Of a DNA stretch of 64,000 bases, positions 1 through 8,859 are shown one piece after another. The stretch is taken from positions 124,001 to 188,000 of the forward strand of contig CAMYLU010000003.1 of assembly GCA_947259485.1 (NCBI GenBank), in the 5' to 3' direction. The notes beneath the pieces were generated by a model. The model was not told where the DNA came from, did no database searches, and saw only the letters and a program-made list of their open reading frames with translations. The DNA is from an uncultured Gammaproteobacteria bacterium. Its GTDB lineage: Bacteria; Pseudomonadota; Gammaproteobacteria; GCA-001735895. The translations under genes were made by a program, and so were the position numbers. The stretch's first letter is position 1. Every line of letters starts with the position of its first letter.

Positions 1-354
1 ATATATGCGGCCGAGCCTGCCCAGGCCGATGACGCCCACCGCTCCTTTCAGGCCGGGGAAATCGTTACCCGGGATGCGCAGCAATCGGTTGCCGATGGTT
101 TGAAAACCAACCTGCGTCCGCGCACCTGGCATTTTGTTTCCCGCTTTGTTAACGATGTACTGCTCGCCAGCGAGGACGAAATTCTCGACGCCATGTACCT
201 GACCTGGGAGCGCATGAAGATCATAATCGAACCCTCGTCCGCGGTACCGCTGGCAGTCATGCTCAACAACAAGCAGCTATTTCAGGGACAACGCGTCGGA
301 GTCGTCATTACCGGGGGTAATGTCGATCTCAAGCACTGCCCGGGCTGCAAGTAA
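1..354 (+). CDS. Serine/threonine dehydratase-type PLP enzyme, C-terminal part (5' end outside window)
   Basis: The reading frame is open from the first base, so the start lies outside the window; about 117 residues are visible. The visible part carries the end of the fold-type II PLP domain: an IADGL-like turn (VADGL), the EPSSAVPLAVML stretch and the terminal VITGGNVDL motif, which are typical of serine racemase, threonine dehydratase and threo-3-hydroxyaspartate ammonia-lyase. The PLP lysine is upstream of the window. There is no ACT domain after the catalytic domain, which fits the short catabolic or racemase-type members rather than biosynthetic IlvA. It ends in CPGCK. It converges on the aminotransferase gene across a shared terminator. 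Which substrate it uses cannot be decided from this fragment. Confidence 0.85.
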   Translation: MYAAEPAQADDAHRSFQAGEIVTRDAQQSVADGLKTNLRPRTWHFVSRFVNDVLLASEDEILDAMYLTWERMKIIIEPSSAVPLAVMLNNKQLFQGQRVGVVITGGNVDLKHCPGCK

Positions 355-369
355 TCGGGCAGGCAAAAA

Positions 370-393
370 AAACGCCGGCTTTTGCCGGCGTTT
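370..393. terminator. Bidirectional rho-independent terminator
   Basis: Perfect 10-bp inverted repeat AAACGCCGGC / GCCGGCGTTT around a TTTT loop, with an A-run before and a T-run after. It sits between the convergent dehydratase and aminotransferase genes and can act on both strands. Confidence 0.85.
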
Positions 394-411
394 CCAGGTT
401 GTTCGCCAATT

Positions 412-1680
412 TTAACGACTGGCAAGATAGCTATTCAAATCGTCCAGTACCTGGCCCTTATCGACCCCGACTCCCATTTCAATCATCGCATCGGCAAAGC
501 GACCGACGATATCGTTTATGGTTTCATGCGTAAGCTGGTTGAGGATTCCAATACGAATCTGCGCCGGCTCGGAGAGCGTGTTCCAGATCGCGAAGCCGGC
601 CGAGCGACAGCCGGTAACCAGCTCTTTTTCCTTACCTTCGAACGCTGCAGGAAGATCGAAAACCACCAGGCTCGGCATATTCGAAGTTACCTTGCAGCCC
701 ATAGCTTCGATTGCGTTGCTCAAGCCTTTTTCGTAATAGACGTAATCGGCAGCTTTCTTTTCGCGACCGTGCAGTAGTAACAGGCGCAGCGCTTCGTGGA
801 AAGAGGCAACCGCGTAACCCGAATGCGTGCGGTGGTAGGTGGCGGTTTCGACATCCTCGCCATCGGCGATACACCAGTGACGCGCTTCCAGGATTGGATG
901 GTGCACGTAGGTATAGCAACCGCGCTGCTTGAGCAGATCGATAACCCTGTCGTTAAAACTGACCGGGGCGTAGGTCAAGGGCAATCCGAGTATTCCTTTT
1001 TGCGGACAGGAGGCCCAGGTGGTTACCGCCGGGTAGTCATCGATATTAAAGTAACCGATCCCGAGGCTGGAAACCGCATCGACGATTCCCATTACATCGT
1101 GTTTGGCACAGGCATTATTAAATCCCTCGATATCATTGACGCGACCGCTGCCGGTTTCATAGTGTGCCATGAATGCCCACATTGGTTTGTGCTCGGCGAG
1201 TGCAGCTTCGACAATGTCGCCGGTAACCGATTCGCCGTGGGGTACATTCACGGTTACAACGTTAGCGGGTTTTGGATTCAATGGATCCGCCGCCAGGTCT
1301 TGCGGGGTCGAGGCCTTCAGGCGGATATTGAAATCGTCGATACTGCTGAAAGTTCCGTTGACGAAAGCGACCACGGTATCGCCGGGAAGAATTGGCGAGA
1401 ACGCGCAATCGAGCCCGTCCCAACCGGTACCACAAACACCAAAGGTGTAGGCATTCGTGGTGCCGAATACTTCGCGTAGCATGGCCTTGGCTTCTTTCAT
1501 GCCACGCACCACGTCGGCCTGCATATGATCGGCAACGCCGGCGGCGGCAAATCTTGCGAGTACGCGTGGGTCCGTGTTGCCCGGTCCCGGTCCGGCGGCC
1601 AGCGTATGCGGAATTTCAAGTTGTGGGAACATTTCAATGCCCTCTGCTGATTTCTGGGTAAACTCTGGTTGTGCTGACAT
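412..1680 (-). CDS. Class V aminotransferase (alanine/serine-glyoxylate aminotransferase family)
   Basis: PLP-dependent aminotransferase of 422 residues. The N-terminal region has the family opening AAGPGPGNTDPRVL (about residues 28-41). The central sequence IVDAVSSLG holds the PLP-binding Asp, and SCPQKGILGLP contains the Schiff-base lysine, matching the S-x-S/P-Q-K motif of alanine-glyoxylate, serine-glyoxylate and aspartate-glyoxylate aminotransferases. The start at 1680 follows a purine-rich GAGAGA stretch. The gene lies 61 nt downstream of an IclR regulator on the same strand, so regulator and enzyme are probably co-transcribed. The substrate pair is not fixed by the sequence. Glyoxylate as amino acceptor is a reasonable guess because the family and the neighbouring amine catabolism both point to glycine/glyoxylate metabolism. 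Confidence 0.85.
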   Translation of the reverse strand: MSAQPEFTQKSAEGIEMFPQLEIPHTLAAGPGPGNTDPRVLARFAAAGVADHMQADVVRGMKEAKAMLREVFGTTNAYTFGVCGTGWDGLDCAFSPILPGDTVVAFVNGTFSSIDDFNIRLKASTPQDLAADPLNPKPANVVTVNVPHGESVTGDIVEAALAEHKPMWAFMAHYETGSGRVNDIEGFNNACAKHDVMGIVDAVSSLGIGYFNIDDYPAVTTWASCPQKGILGLPLTYAPVSFNDRVIDLLKQRGCYTYVHHPILEARHWCIADGEDVETATYHRTHSGYAVASFHEALRLLLLHGREKKAADYVYYEKGLSNAIEAMGCKVTSNMPSLVVFDLPAAFEGKEKELVTGCRSAGFAIWNTLSEPAQIRIGILNQLTHETINDIVGRFADAMIEMGVGVDKGQVLDDLNSYLASR

Positions 1681-1741
1681 TTTCTTGTCTCTCGTAATTT
1701 AAAATCGTTACACCGCGCTCACGCGGCACCTTAGTTCCAGC

Positions 1742-2575
1742 TCAGGTCGGCCTGTGACCGCCCAGTGCCTGGGTAATTTCATCGGCTGTCTGACGAACCG
1801 CATTGCCGAGTTCGCTCAAACGGTTATCCACTATGCGGGCCTTCGGTCCTGAAAGCGAAATCGCCGCCAACGCCTGCCCGTTTTCATCAAAGATTGCTGA
1901 CGCCACGCAACGCAGGCCGACCGCGTGTTCTTCGTCATCGAGCGCATATCCAAGCTGTCTGACCTGTTCGAGCTCTGCGCGTAACTGGGAGGGGTTATTG
2001 ATGGTCTGGTCGGTATAACGCTCCAGGCCGCGACGTTGTAATATGTTAGCAACCTGCTGTTCCGTCATGCTCGCCAACAGCGCCTTACCGACGCCCGAAG
2101 CGTGAATGGGAGAACGACTACCCAATCTCACGATCATGCGCATCACTTCCCGCGATTCGACCTGGCTGACAAAAACCACCTCGCCATCATCGATCACGCC
2201 AAGGTTTACCGTTTCTCCGCATTGCTCCACCAGTGCGTGCAAATGTGGCCTTGCGCTGGCGACGAAATCACGCCGGCTTAAAAACGCGTTGCCGACGGTG
2301 AACGCTTTAATGCCCACGAACCACAATCCCTGCTCGCTGTCCTGCTCGACAAAATCGAGCTCCTCGAAGGTATTGAGCAAACGATGCACGGTCGCGGCGG
2401 GCATGCCTAACTGGTAGGAAAGATCGGTCAGGTGCAAACCGGTCGGTGTCTCGGACAGGCGCTCAAGCAAAGTCAGCGCGCGTATCAACGACTGGTTCTT
2501 GCCGTCGCCGGCACGACTGTTCGGTCCGGGCGGTCTGCCGCGTTTGCGCGCAAAATTGGTAACCTGGTTATTCAT
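1742..2575 (-). CDS. IclR-family transcriptional regulator
   Basis: Two-domain regulator. An N-terminal winged helix-turn-helix (about residues 25-85, with HLTDLSYQLGMPAATVHRLL) is followed by the IclR effector domain (about 100-265, with SPIHASGVGKALLA and the GYALDDEEHAVGLRCVA stretch). A basic GRPPGP segment precedes the helix-turn-helix. The frame stays open to an ATG at 2650, but the start at 2575 is preferred because the extra residues are unlike the family and the region is AT-rich promoter-like DNA; neither start has a strong ribosome site. It is the first gene of a two-gene unit with the aminotransferase, so it probably controls that enzyme and itself, with glyoxylate or a related acid as a possible effector (inference). 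Confidence 0.88.
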   Translation of the reverse strand: MNNQVTNFARKRGRPPGPNSRAGDGKNQSLIRALTLLERLSETPTGLHLTDLSYQLGMPAATVHRLLNTFEELDFVEQDSEQGLWFVGIKAFTVGNAFLSRRDFVASARPHLHALVEQCGETVNLGVIDDGEVVFVSQVESREVMRMIVRLGSRSPIHASGVGKALLASMTEQQVANILQRRGLERYTDQTINNPSQLRAELEQVRQLGYALDDEEHAVGLRCVASAIFDENGQALAAISLSGPKARIVDNRLSELGNAVRQTADEITQALGGHRPT

Positions 2576-2650
2576 GACGCGTAATTTAACAGCCCGGAAT
2601 TCATTGAACATATCCAAAAACGACATTTTTGTTTTAAAAATATATTCCAA

Positions 2651-2667
2651 AATGGGTATTACCCATT
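2651..2667. promoter_or_regulatory. Palindromic candidate operator
   Basis: Perfect 8-bp inverted repeat AATGGGTA-T-TACCCATT in the AT-rich divergent region between the IclR gene and the ketopantoate-reductase-like gene. Its symmetry and place suggest a dimeric repressor site, possibly for the IclR protein itself. No binding consensus is known to me for this protein. Confidence 0.5.
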
Positions 2668-2719
2668 ATAAAAATTGCTTAAGTTATTGTATTGACTAAA
2701 TTTTTTATTAATATTTGAT

Positions 2720-2740
2720 AATTTCCGTATTTTGGAAATT
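2720..2740. promoter_or_regulatory. Second candidate operator (AATTTCC-N7-GGAAATT)
   Basis: A 7-bp inverted repeat with a 7-bp spacer. IclR-family proteins often recognise TTCC/GGAA-type inverted repeats, so this is the better candidate for autoregulation of the IclR/aminotransferase unit. The rest of the 344-bp intergenic region is AT-rich without other structure that I can see. Confidence 0.45.
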
Positions 2741-2919
2741 ATTATCATTATAGGTTCTAAGCGTTTCCTCCCGGCATCGGCAATCTTTTTAGATGAAGTA
2801 ACCTACTTTTTTTGCTTGAATCTGCCGGTTGCGTGACGCCCGTTCAGGAATTTTTCTTACAAAACAATGACACTGCGCCATAATGTAAGGTCAATCCTGA
2901 TCTTTTCCATGGAGAAAGA

Positions 2920-3879
2920 ATGCGAATAGCGGTCTATGGTAGCGGCGGCGTGGGTGCTTATTTCGGAGGACGACTGGCCCAGATTGGCCAGGATGTCACC
3001 TTTATAGCGCGCAACGAGAATCTTTCGGCGCTGCGCTCAAATGGCCTCAAAGTCGGCAGTATCGCCGGTGATTTCAGCATCGCAAGGGTAAAAGTTACCA
3101 ATAACCCCTCCGAAGTCGGTATCGTCGATTACGTGCTGTGTTGCGTTAAGTCCTGGCAGGTTACCTCAGCCGCCAGGGCGATGAAACCCATGGTGGGCCC
3201 CGACACGCTGATCGTCCCGCTGCAAAACGGTATCGAAGCCCCGGGTCAACTTGCCGGCATACTCAACGCGGATAATGTGCTGGGAGGACTTTGTGCAATC
3301 GTCGCCTTTCAGGCAAACCCCGGCCACGTCAAGCATAGCGGTGGCAACCCCCTGATTCGTTTCGGTCATCTGGACAATCACGCCGACCCTCGCATCAATG
3401 CCCTGTCCGAAATCCTGAATCATTGCAATGGCGTCAAGTCGAGCATTCCCGAAGATATCAAGGTCGCAATGTGGCAAAAATTCATGTTGATCACTCCCTG
3501 GAGCGGTCTCGGGGCCGTGTCTCGCGCTCCAATAGGGGTTTTGCTGGATCAGCCGGAAACGCGAGACCTGCTAACCGAGGCAACCGAAGAAGTATTTCAA
3601 CTCGGGCTTGCCAGGGGAATCGACCTGCCAGCGGATAGCGTCAGCAAGACCCTGGCCACGCTGGGAGATATCCCTCCCAACTCGACAACCTCGATGCAAC
3701 GCGACCTGGTCGCAGGCCGGCCGTCTGAGCTCGATGCCCAGAATGGCGCGGTCGTTCGCCTTGCCTACGAGCTGGATCTCGAAACTCCACTAAATCGATT
3801 TATTCTCTACAGCCTGCGTTCGCTCGAGCTGCGTGCACGCGGAGCACTAAAATTCAACCGCCGCTCGAAGCATCGCTAG
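2920..3879 (+). CDS. Ketopantoate reductase-like (PanE/ApbA family) oxidoreductase
   Basis: NADP-dependent reductase fold of 319 residues. The Rossmann motif GSGGVG is at residues 7-12, followed by the family segment VPLQNGIE (about 99-106). The lysine of the W-x-K motif (K187) matches the catalytic lysine of PanE, and the C-terminal TSMQRDLVAGRPSELD motif is typical of the family. A GGAGAAAG ribosome site precedes the ATG. In bona fide PanE the catalytic lysine is followed by an N-C-x-x-N segment; here the residues are FMLITPWS, so the conserved asparagines are missing. That argues for a paralogue acting on another 2-oxo acid rather than pantothenate synthesis. No pan genes are nearby. Confidence 0.8.
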   Translation: MRIAVYGSGGVGAYFGGRLAQIGQDVTFIARNENLSALRSNGLKVGSIAGDFSIARVKVTNNPSEVGIVDYVLCCVKSWQVTSAARAMKPMVGPDTLIVPLQNGIEAPGQLAGILNADNVLGGLCAIVAFQANPGHVKHSGGNPLIRFGHLDNHADPRINALSEILNHCNGVKSSIPEDIKVAMWQKFMLITPWSGLGAVSRAPIGVLLDQPETRDLLTEATEEVFQLGLARGIDLPADSVSKTLATLGDIPPNSTTSMQRDLVAGRPSELDAQNGAVVRLAYELDLETPLNRFILYSLRSLELRARGALKFNRRSKHR

Positions 3880-3914
3880 ACTATTCTGCGAACCGAATTC
3901 AAACCTGTGAGCTT

Positions 3915-4793
3915 TTAAACTGCGGCGGGTTCAAGGCGTGGATATTTGAGCGCCCAGATGGTATTGACGGCGAGTGTCGATATCACGATTGCCCCACCCA
4001 GCAGCGTGCTGATCCCGGGCTCTTCACCCAGTGCCAACCAGACCCAGAGCGGCCCCAGGATCGATTCCAGTAGCAATAACAGGCCAACTTCAGGTGCCGG
4101 GATATAGCGCGGGCCGAGAAACATCAGCGCGGTCCCGATCGGCAGCATGTATAAACCCATGACCAGCAGGTACCCCATGTCGGCCTGCGACACCGCAAAC
4201 GGCGATGCCAACGGCAATATCATCACTGCCGTTAACAAGCCACTGCAGGATATCGCTGAAAACGACGAAACCCCGGGGAAACGGCGCACGAAACTAAAGC
4301 CACAGGCGAGGAAAAACGAACCCAGTATCGCAGCGAGGTCCCCCAGTAAACCCCCCTGCTGATCGACACTACCGGATGCCATGACCGTTATGCCGATGCA
4401 AACCAGCAGAATTGCGACCATGGTTCTGGGTAGAATTTTTTCATGCAGCAGCAAGCGACCGATAATCGCCGCGAATAACGGCGTGGTGCTGAGGATGATC
4501 AGGGTATTGGCGACGCTGGTATGCGTGATCGCAAAAATAAAGGATATTGTACCCAGCGAATAGGCCCCGACCATCAGCAAACCCGGGCCCCTTACCGTTT
4601 TATACTGTTGCCATGCACGGTTGGGATAGACAAGGTTGACCACCAGCCACATGCCAAAAGATAAAAACAGTGCGCGCCAGAAAATCATGGTCCAGTGATC
4701 CGTTGCGATCAGTCGCGTCAACAGCCCATCCGGGGAAATTACCAGAACCCCGCAGGCGGTTATCAGCAAACCTTTTGCATGTGTCGACTTCAT
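3915..4793 (-). CDS. EamA/DMT-family transporter
   Basis: Inner-membrane protein of 292 residues made of two EamA repeats with about ten hydrophobic helices. Family features include the FWRALFLSFGMW segment after the first helix and the VANTLIILSTTPLFAAIIGRLLLHEKI stretch that closes the first repeat. Proteins of this superfamily export metabolites or amino acids. It is transcribed away from the acetolactate-synthase-like gene at 4960, with 166 bp between the starts, which may be a shared control region. The substrate is unknown. Confidence 0.85.
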   Translation of the reverse strand: MKSTHAKGLLITACGVLVISPDGLLTRLIATDHWTMIFWRALFLSFGMWLVVNLVYPNRAWQQYKTVRGPGLLMVGAYSLGTISFIFAITHTSVANTLIILSTTPLFAAIIGRLLLHEKILPRTMVAILLVCIGITVMASGSVDQQGGLLGDLAAILGSFFLACGFSFVRRFPGVSSFSAISCSGLLTAVMILPLASPFAVSQADMGYLLVMGLYMLPIGTALMFLGPRYIPAPEVGLLLLLESILGPLWVWLALGEEPGISTLLGGAIVISTLAVNTIWALKYPRLEPAAV

Positions 4794-4959
4794 GCAGGGG
4801 ATTCTAAGTTTATCCGCGGCTTTCGCCTATCCATTTTTTACGGGTCGGTGAGTTCAAGGCCGACGAAAAATCAACCGGGTTGGGATCTATCAAGGCATTG
4901 CTTTTTATCCGCATCGTGGCGAAGATACAAATACTCCGAACCGCATCGTCGAAACTGTT

Positions 4960-6693
4960 ATGTCTGACACTGTTATTCGGGGGAAAACCGATTCACCATT
5001 AATTGCGACTAGTTACTTGAAGACACCAGACAACTCACGTAGCGGCGCCGAGGTCTTAATCGACGCGCTCAAAATCAACGCTGTTGAACGTATCTTTTGT
5101 ATCCCCGGCGAAAGTTATCTCGCCGCGCTGGATGCGCTTTTTGATCGCAGCGAAATTTCACTGATCGTATGCCGCAACGAGGGTGGCGCAGCTTACATGG
5201 CCGAGGCCGAGGGTAAGCTGACGGGCAGGCCCGGGGTCTGCTTCGTAACGCGCGGCCCCGGCGCCACCAATGCCAGTGGCGGGCTGCATATCGCGATGCA
5301 GGATTCAACCCCGATGATCCTGTTGGTCGGGCAGATTGCACGCAAGGATCTCGAGCGCGAGGCTTTCCAGGAAATCGATTATCGTCGCATGTTTTCCGAA
5401 GTGGCCAAGTGGGTGGCGCAAATCGACGATGCCGATCGCATCCCCGAGTATTTAAACCGGGCTTTCAGTGTGGCCACCAGTGGGCGGCCCGGCCCGGTAG
5501 TGCTCGCGTTGCCCGAGGATATGCTGACCGATCAAACCGACGCCAGGGATGCGAAGCCCTGGCAGATAGTCAAAACCAGTCCCGCATCAGCCGACATCGC
5601 GCAAACCGTCAGCCTGCTGGAAACTGCCAAACGCCCGTTGATCATTGTCGGAGGCAGCGGCTGGAACGAGGACACGCGCCTCAAGTTGCAGGATTTTGCC
5701 GCGGCCAACCAGATTCCCGTGGTCAATTCGTTTCGCTGCCAGGACTACTTCGATAATGAGCATCCAAATTACATCGGCGACCTCGGGCTCGGCGTCAATC
5801 CCGACCTGACCCAATACATCCAGACGTCCGACTGCCTGCTGGTGATCGGCGCGAGGCTCGGGGAAATGACCACCGGCGGATTCACGTTGATCGATATTCC
5901 CTGTCCCGGCCAACGAATGATTCATGTCCACCCGGGGGCCGAAGAACTCGGGCATATCTACCAGCCTGACCTGGCCATCAACGCCAGTGCCGAGACCTTT
6001 GTCTCGGCACTTGCCGGGGCCAGGCTGAAGCCGGCAGACACCAATGCATGGAGCCAACAGGTCACGCAGGCGCACCAGGTTTATCTCGACTGGAACCGCT
6101 CCGTCGGTGTCGACGGCCCGGTGCAGTTATCAGATATCTTCCACAGCGTTAGAAACCTGGTCGATGAGGACACCATCCTCTGTAACGGCGCCGGTCTCAA
6201 CACCGGCTGGCTGCATCGTTTTTTTCGCTACCGTAAGTATCGTACCCAGCTGGCACCGACCAGTGGCACCATGGGTTACGGCCTGCCAGCGGCGATTGCG
6301 GCGAAACTTCGCAATCCAGAGCGTTGCGCGGTGGCCGTTTGCGGCGATGGAGATTTCATGATGAACGGGCAGGAGCTCGCCACCGCGATACAGTACCGCG
6401 CTAATATCATCGTCATCGTCATTAACAACGGCATTTATGCGACCATTCGCATGCACCAGGAGCGTGAATATCCGGAACGGGTAATCGGCACCGACATGGT
6501 TAATCCCGATTTTGTCGCACTGGCCGAAGCCTACGGAGCGCATGGCGAGCGGGTTGAAAAAACCGAAGAGTTTGAAGCGGCCTTCGCGCGCAGCCTGGCG
6601 GCCGACAGGCCGGCCCTGATCGAAGTGATGCTCGATCCGGACATACTCACGCCAACCGCGAGCGTTAAGAGTTTGCGAGCGCAGGCAAAGTGA
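4960..6693 (+). CDS. Thiamine-diphosphate enzyme of the acetolactate synthase large-subunit family
   Basis: 577 residues with the three-domain layout of the POX/AHAS family: N-terminal pyrimidine-binding domain (about 28-195), middle domain (about 215-350) and C-terminal pyrophosphate domain (about 400-560). The Glu of CRNEGGAAYMA (E74) is the cofactor-activating glutamate, and GDGDFMMNGQE (about residue 461 on) is the ThDP/Mg motif that ends in NN. There is no adjacent ilvN regulatory subunit and no other branched-chain gene. It is therefore better called an AHAS-like catabolic enzyme (glyoxylate carboligase, oxalyl-CoA or 2-oxo-acid decarboxylase type are alternatives). It is divergent from the EamA exporter. 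Confidence 0.85.
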   Translation: MSDTVIRGKTDSPLIATSYLKTPDNSRSGAEVLIDALKINAVERIFCIPGESYLAALDALFDRSEISLIVCRNEGGAAYMAEAEGKLTGRPGVCFVTRGPGATNASGGLHIAMQDSTPMILLVGQIARKDLEREAFQEIDYRRMFSEVAKWVAQIDDADRIPEYLNRAFSVATSGRPGPVVLALPEDMLTDQTDARDAKPWQIVKTSPASADIAQTVSLLETAKRPLIIVGGSGWNEDTRLKLQDFAAANQIPVVNSFRCQDYFDNEHPNYIGDLGLGVNPDLTQYIQTSDCLLVIGARLGEMTTGGFTLIDIPCPGQRMIHVHPGAEELGHIYQPDLAINASAETFVSALAGARLKPADTNAWSQQVTQAHQVYLDWNRSVGVDGPVQLSDIFHSVRNLVDEDTILCNGAGLNTGWLHRFFRYRKYRTQLAPTSGTMGYGLPAAIAAKLRNPERCAVAVCGDGDFMMNGQELATAIQYRANIIVIVINNGIYATIRMHQEREYPERVIGTDMVNPDFVALAEAYGAHGERVEKTEEFEAAFARSLAADRPALIEVMLDPDILTPTASVKSLRAQAK

Positions 6694-6753
6694 ATCGCAG
6701 GGATTTCAATAAACCGGGCGGTCGTTCCAGGATCAAGCCGCTGATTTATAAGG

Positions 6754-6782
6754 CTTAAAATGACTGCCCCATATAGTATAAT
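6754..6782 (+). promoter_or_regulatory. Candidate sigma-70 promoter of oadGAB
   Basis: A perfect TATAAT -10 hexamer lies at 6777-6782 with a weak -35 (CTTAAA, 6754-6759) at 17-bp spacing, placing transcription start about 25 nt before the oadG ATG. The weak -35 leaves room for an activator. Confidence 0.5.
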
Positions 6783-6814
6783 CCGCCGTCTTTGTGCTTA
6801 CCGATCGGGCAACC

Positions 6815-7036
6815 ATGGAAATTGAACAACTTTTAATGCAGAGTTTGCAGCTACTGGGCCTGGGTATGGGCGCGGTATTTATTATCCTGGTGCTGCTGAT
6901 CGTGATTATTTCCATCGTGTCAAAAATTGTCCCCGAGGAAGTGACACCACCACCCGGGATGATTCAAAGTAGTGTCGACAATAATCATATCGTCGCGATA
7001 TCCGCAGCACTTCATCAATATAGAAAACACAGGTAG
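6815..7036 (+). CDS. oadG: Oxaloacetate decarboxylase gamma chain OadG
   Basis: Small membrane protein of 73 residues. A single N-terminal transmembrane helix (about residues 12-36, rich in Leu, Ile and Val) is followed by a short proline-containing cytoplasmic tail. The gamma subunit holds the alpha and beta chains together and carries a zinc site in its tail. The ATG at 6815 is chosen over a GTG seven codons upstream because it puts the helix at the usual distance from the N-terminus. It opens the oadG-oadA-oadB operon, with 6 nt to oadA, and its position and length support the assignment more than its sequence does. Confidence 0.82.
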   Translation: MEIEQLLMQSLQLLGLGMGAVFIILVLLIVIISIVSKIVPEEVTPPPGMIQSSVDNNHIVAISAALHQYRKHR

Positions 7037-7042
7037 TAAAAT

Positions 7043-8854
7043 ATGTCAAAGCCATTGTTGATTACCGACCTGGTGTTACGCGATGCCTCGCAATCGTTAC
7101 TGGCCACGCGGGTACGCATCGAGGACATGCTGCCAATCGCCGCGAAACTCGACCAGGTTGGATTCTGGTCGCTCGAAACCTGGGGCGGCGCCACTTTTGA
7201 TTCCTGTATTCGCTTCCTCGGTGAAGACCCGTGGGAACGGCTGCGCCAGCTCAAGGCGGCGATGCCCAATACCCCGATGCAAATGTTATTGCGCGCACAA
7301 AACGCGCTCGGATATCGCCACTACGCCGACGACGTGATCGAAAAGTTTGTCGAGCGCTGCGCCGAAAACGGCATGGATGTTTTCCGCATCTTCGATGCGA
7401 TGAACGATATGCGTAACTTTGAAACCGCAGTCAAGGCTACTATCGCGGTCGACAAACACGCCCAGGGGGCGCTTTCGTATACCTTGAGCCCGGTACACAA
7501 CGTCGATCTCTGGGTCGAGATGGCGAAGAAGCTCGAAGACATGGGCTGTCATTCGATCTGCATCAAGGACATGGCGGGCCTGCTCAAACCCTATACCGCG
7601 GAAGAAATGGTCAGTCGTATCAAGGAAAGCTGTGAAGTACCGTTAACGGTACACAGCCACGCGACCACGGGCCTGTCGACCGCGACGCTGATGAAAGCCA
7701 TCGACGCCGGCGTCGATATGATCGACACCTCGATTTCTTCGATGAGCCTGACCTACTGTCATTCACCTACCGAAACCTTTGTCGCGATCATGGAAGAAAG
7801 CGAGCGTGCAACCGGACTGGATCTCGACTTGCTTGAAGAAATCTCGCTCTATTTCCGCGAAGTCCGTAAAAAGTATGCGAAATTCGAGGGTGCACTAAAG
7901 GGTGTCGATCCACGAATTCTGACGGCGCAGGTTCCGGGTGGCATGTTAAGCAATCTCGAAAATCAACTGCGCGATCAAAACGCCACTGAAAGGCTTGACG
8001 AAGTCTTAAAGGAAATCCCGACGGTGCGCAAGGACCTGGGATACGTGCCACTGGTCACCCCGACATCGCAAATCGTGGGGACACAATCGGTCATCAACGT
8101 CCTCAGTGGCGACCGCTACAAGTCGATCAGCAAGGAAACCGCGGGCGTACTGCGCGGGGAATATGGCGCCACAGCAGCACCGGTTAACAAGGAACTGCAG
8201 GCACGCGTGCTCGATGGCAAGGATCCGGTGACCTGTCGGCCCGCCGATCTGATCGAGCCCGAGATCGATAAGCTCAGCGCCGAGTTACGCGATATCGCCA
8301 AGGAAGAAAACATCAAACTCGCGGCAAACGAAATTGACGATGTGCTGATTTACGCCCTGTTCCAGCAGGTCGGCATCAATTTCCTCAAGAACCGGGGCAA
8401 TCCCGATGCATTCGAGCCCGCGCCCGGAACCGAGCCCGCCGAGACTCCGATCACGCCGATTGCGGCTTCAGCGCCGGCCGCCAGCGAAGCGACGGTGGAG
8501 AGTTACCGCGTCAGCGTCAACGGTACCCAGTACGATGTCGTGGTAGGCCCCGGGGATGCCGATATCAGCCAGGTCACCCCGGTTGCTGCAGCACCCGCTC
8601 CGGTAGCTGCGCCAGCGGCGGCTACACCACCCAGCACTGGCGGCACCGAGATCAGGGCGCCACTCGCCGGCAGCGTTATCGACGTCCTGGTTGCAGTAGG
8701 CGACCAGGTTAACGACGGTGACCCGGTGATGATTGTTGAAGCGATGAAAATGGAAACCGAAATCCGCGCCAACGCGAGCGGAAAAATACAATCGATCGCG
8801 ATCAAGAAAGGCGATGCGATACAGGCCGATCAATCCCTGATGACGATAGGCTAG
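7043..8854 (+). CDS. oadA: Oxaloacetate decarboxylase alpha chain OadA (carboxyltransferase plus biotin carrier)
   Basis: 603 residues. The carboxyltransferase barrel occupies about residues 1-300: [12 protein letters not shown] carries the metal-binding Asp, CIKDMAG the active-site lysine, and VHSHATTG the metal-binding histidines. The conserved carboxylase domain follows to about 460, then an Ala/Pro-rich linker (about 465-530). A C-terminal biotinyl domain contains AMKM with the biotin-bearing lysine K569. The enzyme transfers the carboxyl group of oxaloacetate to biotin, and OadB then decarboxylates it while pumping Na+. It sits between oadG and oadB with 5-6 nt gaps, so the three chains are translated together. 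Confidence 0.96.
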   Translation: MSKPLLITDLVLRDASQSLLATRVRIEDMLPIAAKLDQVGFWSLETWGGATFDSCIRFLGEDPWERLRQLKAAMPNTPMQMLLRAQNALGYRHYADDVIEKFVERCAENGMDVFRIFDAMNDMRNFETAVKATIAVDKHAQGALSYTLSPVHNVDLWVEMAKKLEDMGCHSICIKDMAGLLKPYTAEEMVSRIKESCEVPLTVHSHATTGLSTATLMKAIDAGVDMIDTSISSMSLTYCHSPTETFVAIMEESERATGLDLDLLEEISLYFREVRKKYAKFEGALKGVDPRILTAQVPGGMLSNLENQLRDQNATERLDEVLKEIPTVRKDLGYVPLVTPTSQIVGTQSVINVLSGDRYKSISKETAGVLRGEYGATAAPVNKELQARVLDGKDPVTCRPADLIEPEIDKLSAELRDIAKEENIKLAANEIDDVLIYALFQQVGINFLKNRGNPDAFEPAPGTEPAETPITPIAASAPAASEATVESYRVSVNGTQYDVVVGPGDADISQVTPVAAAPAPVAAPAAATPPSTGGTEIRAPLAGSVIDVLVAVGDQVNDGDPVMIVEAMKMETEIRANASGKIQSIAIKKGDAIQADQSLMTIG

Positions 8855-8859
8855 GCCAG

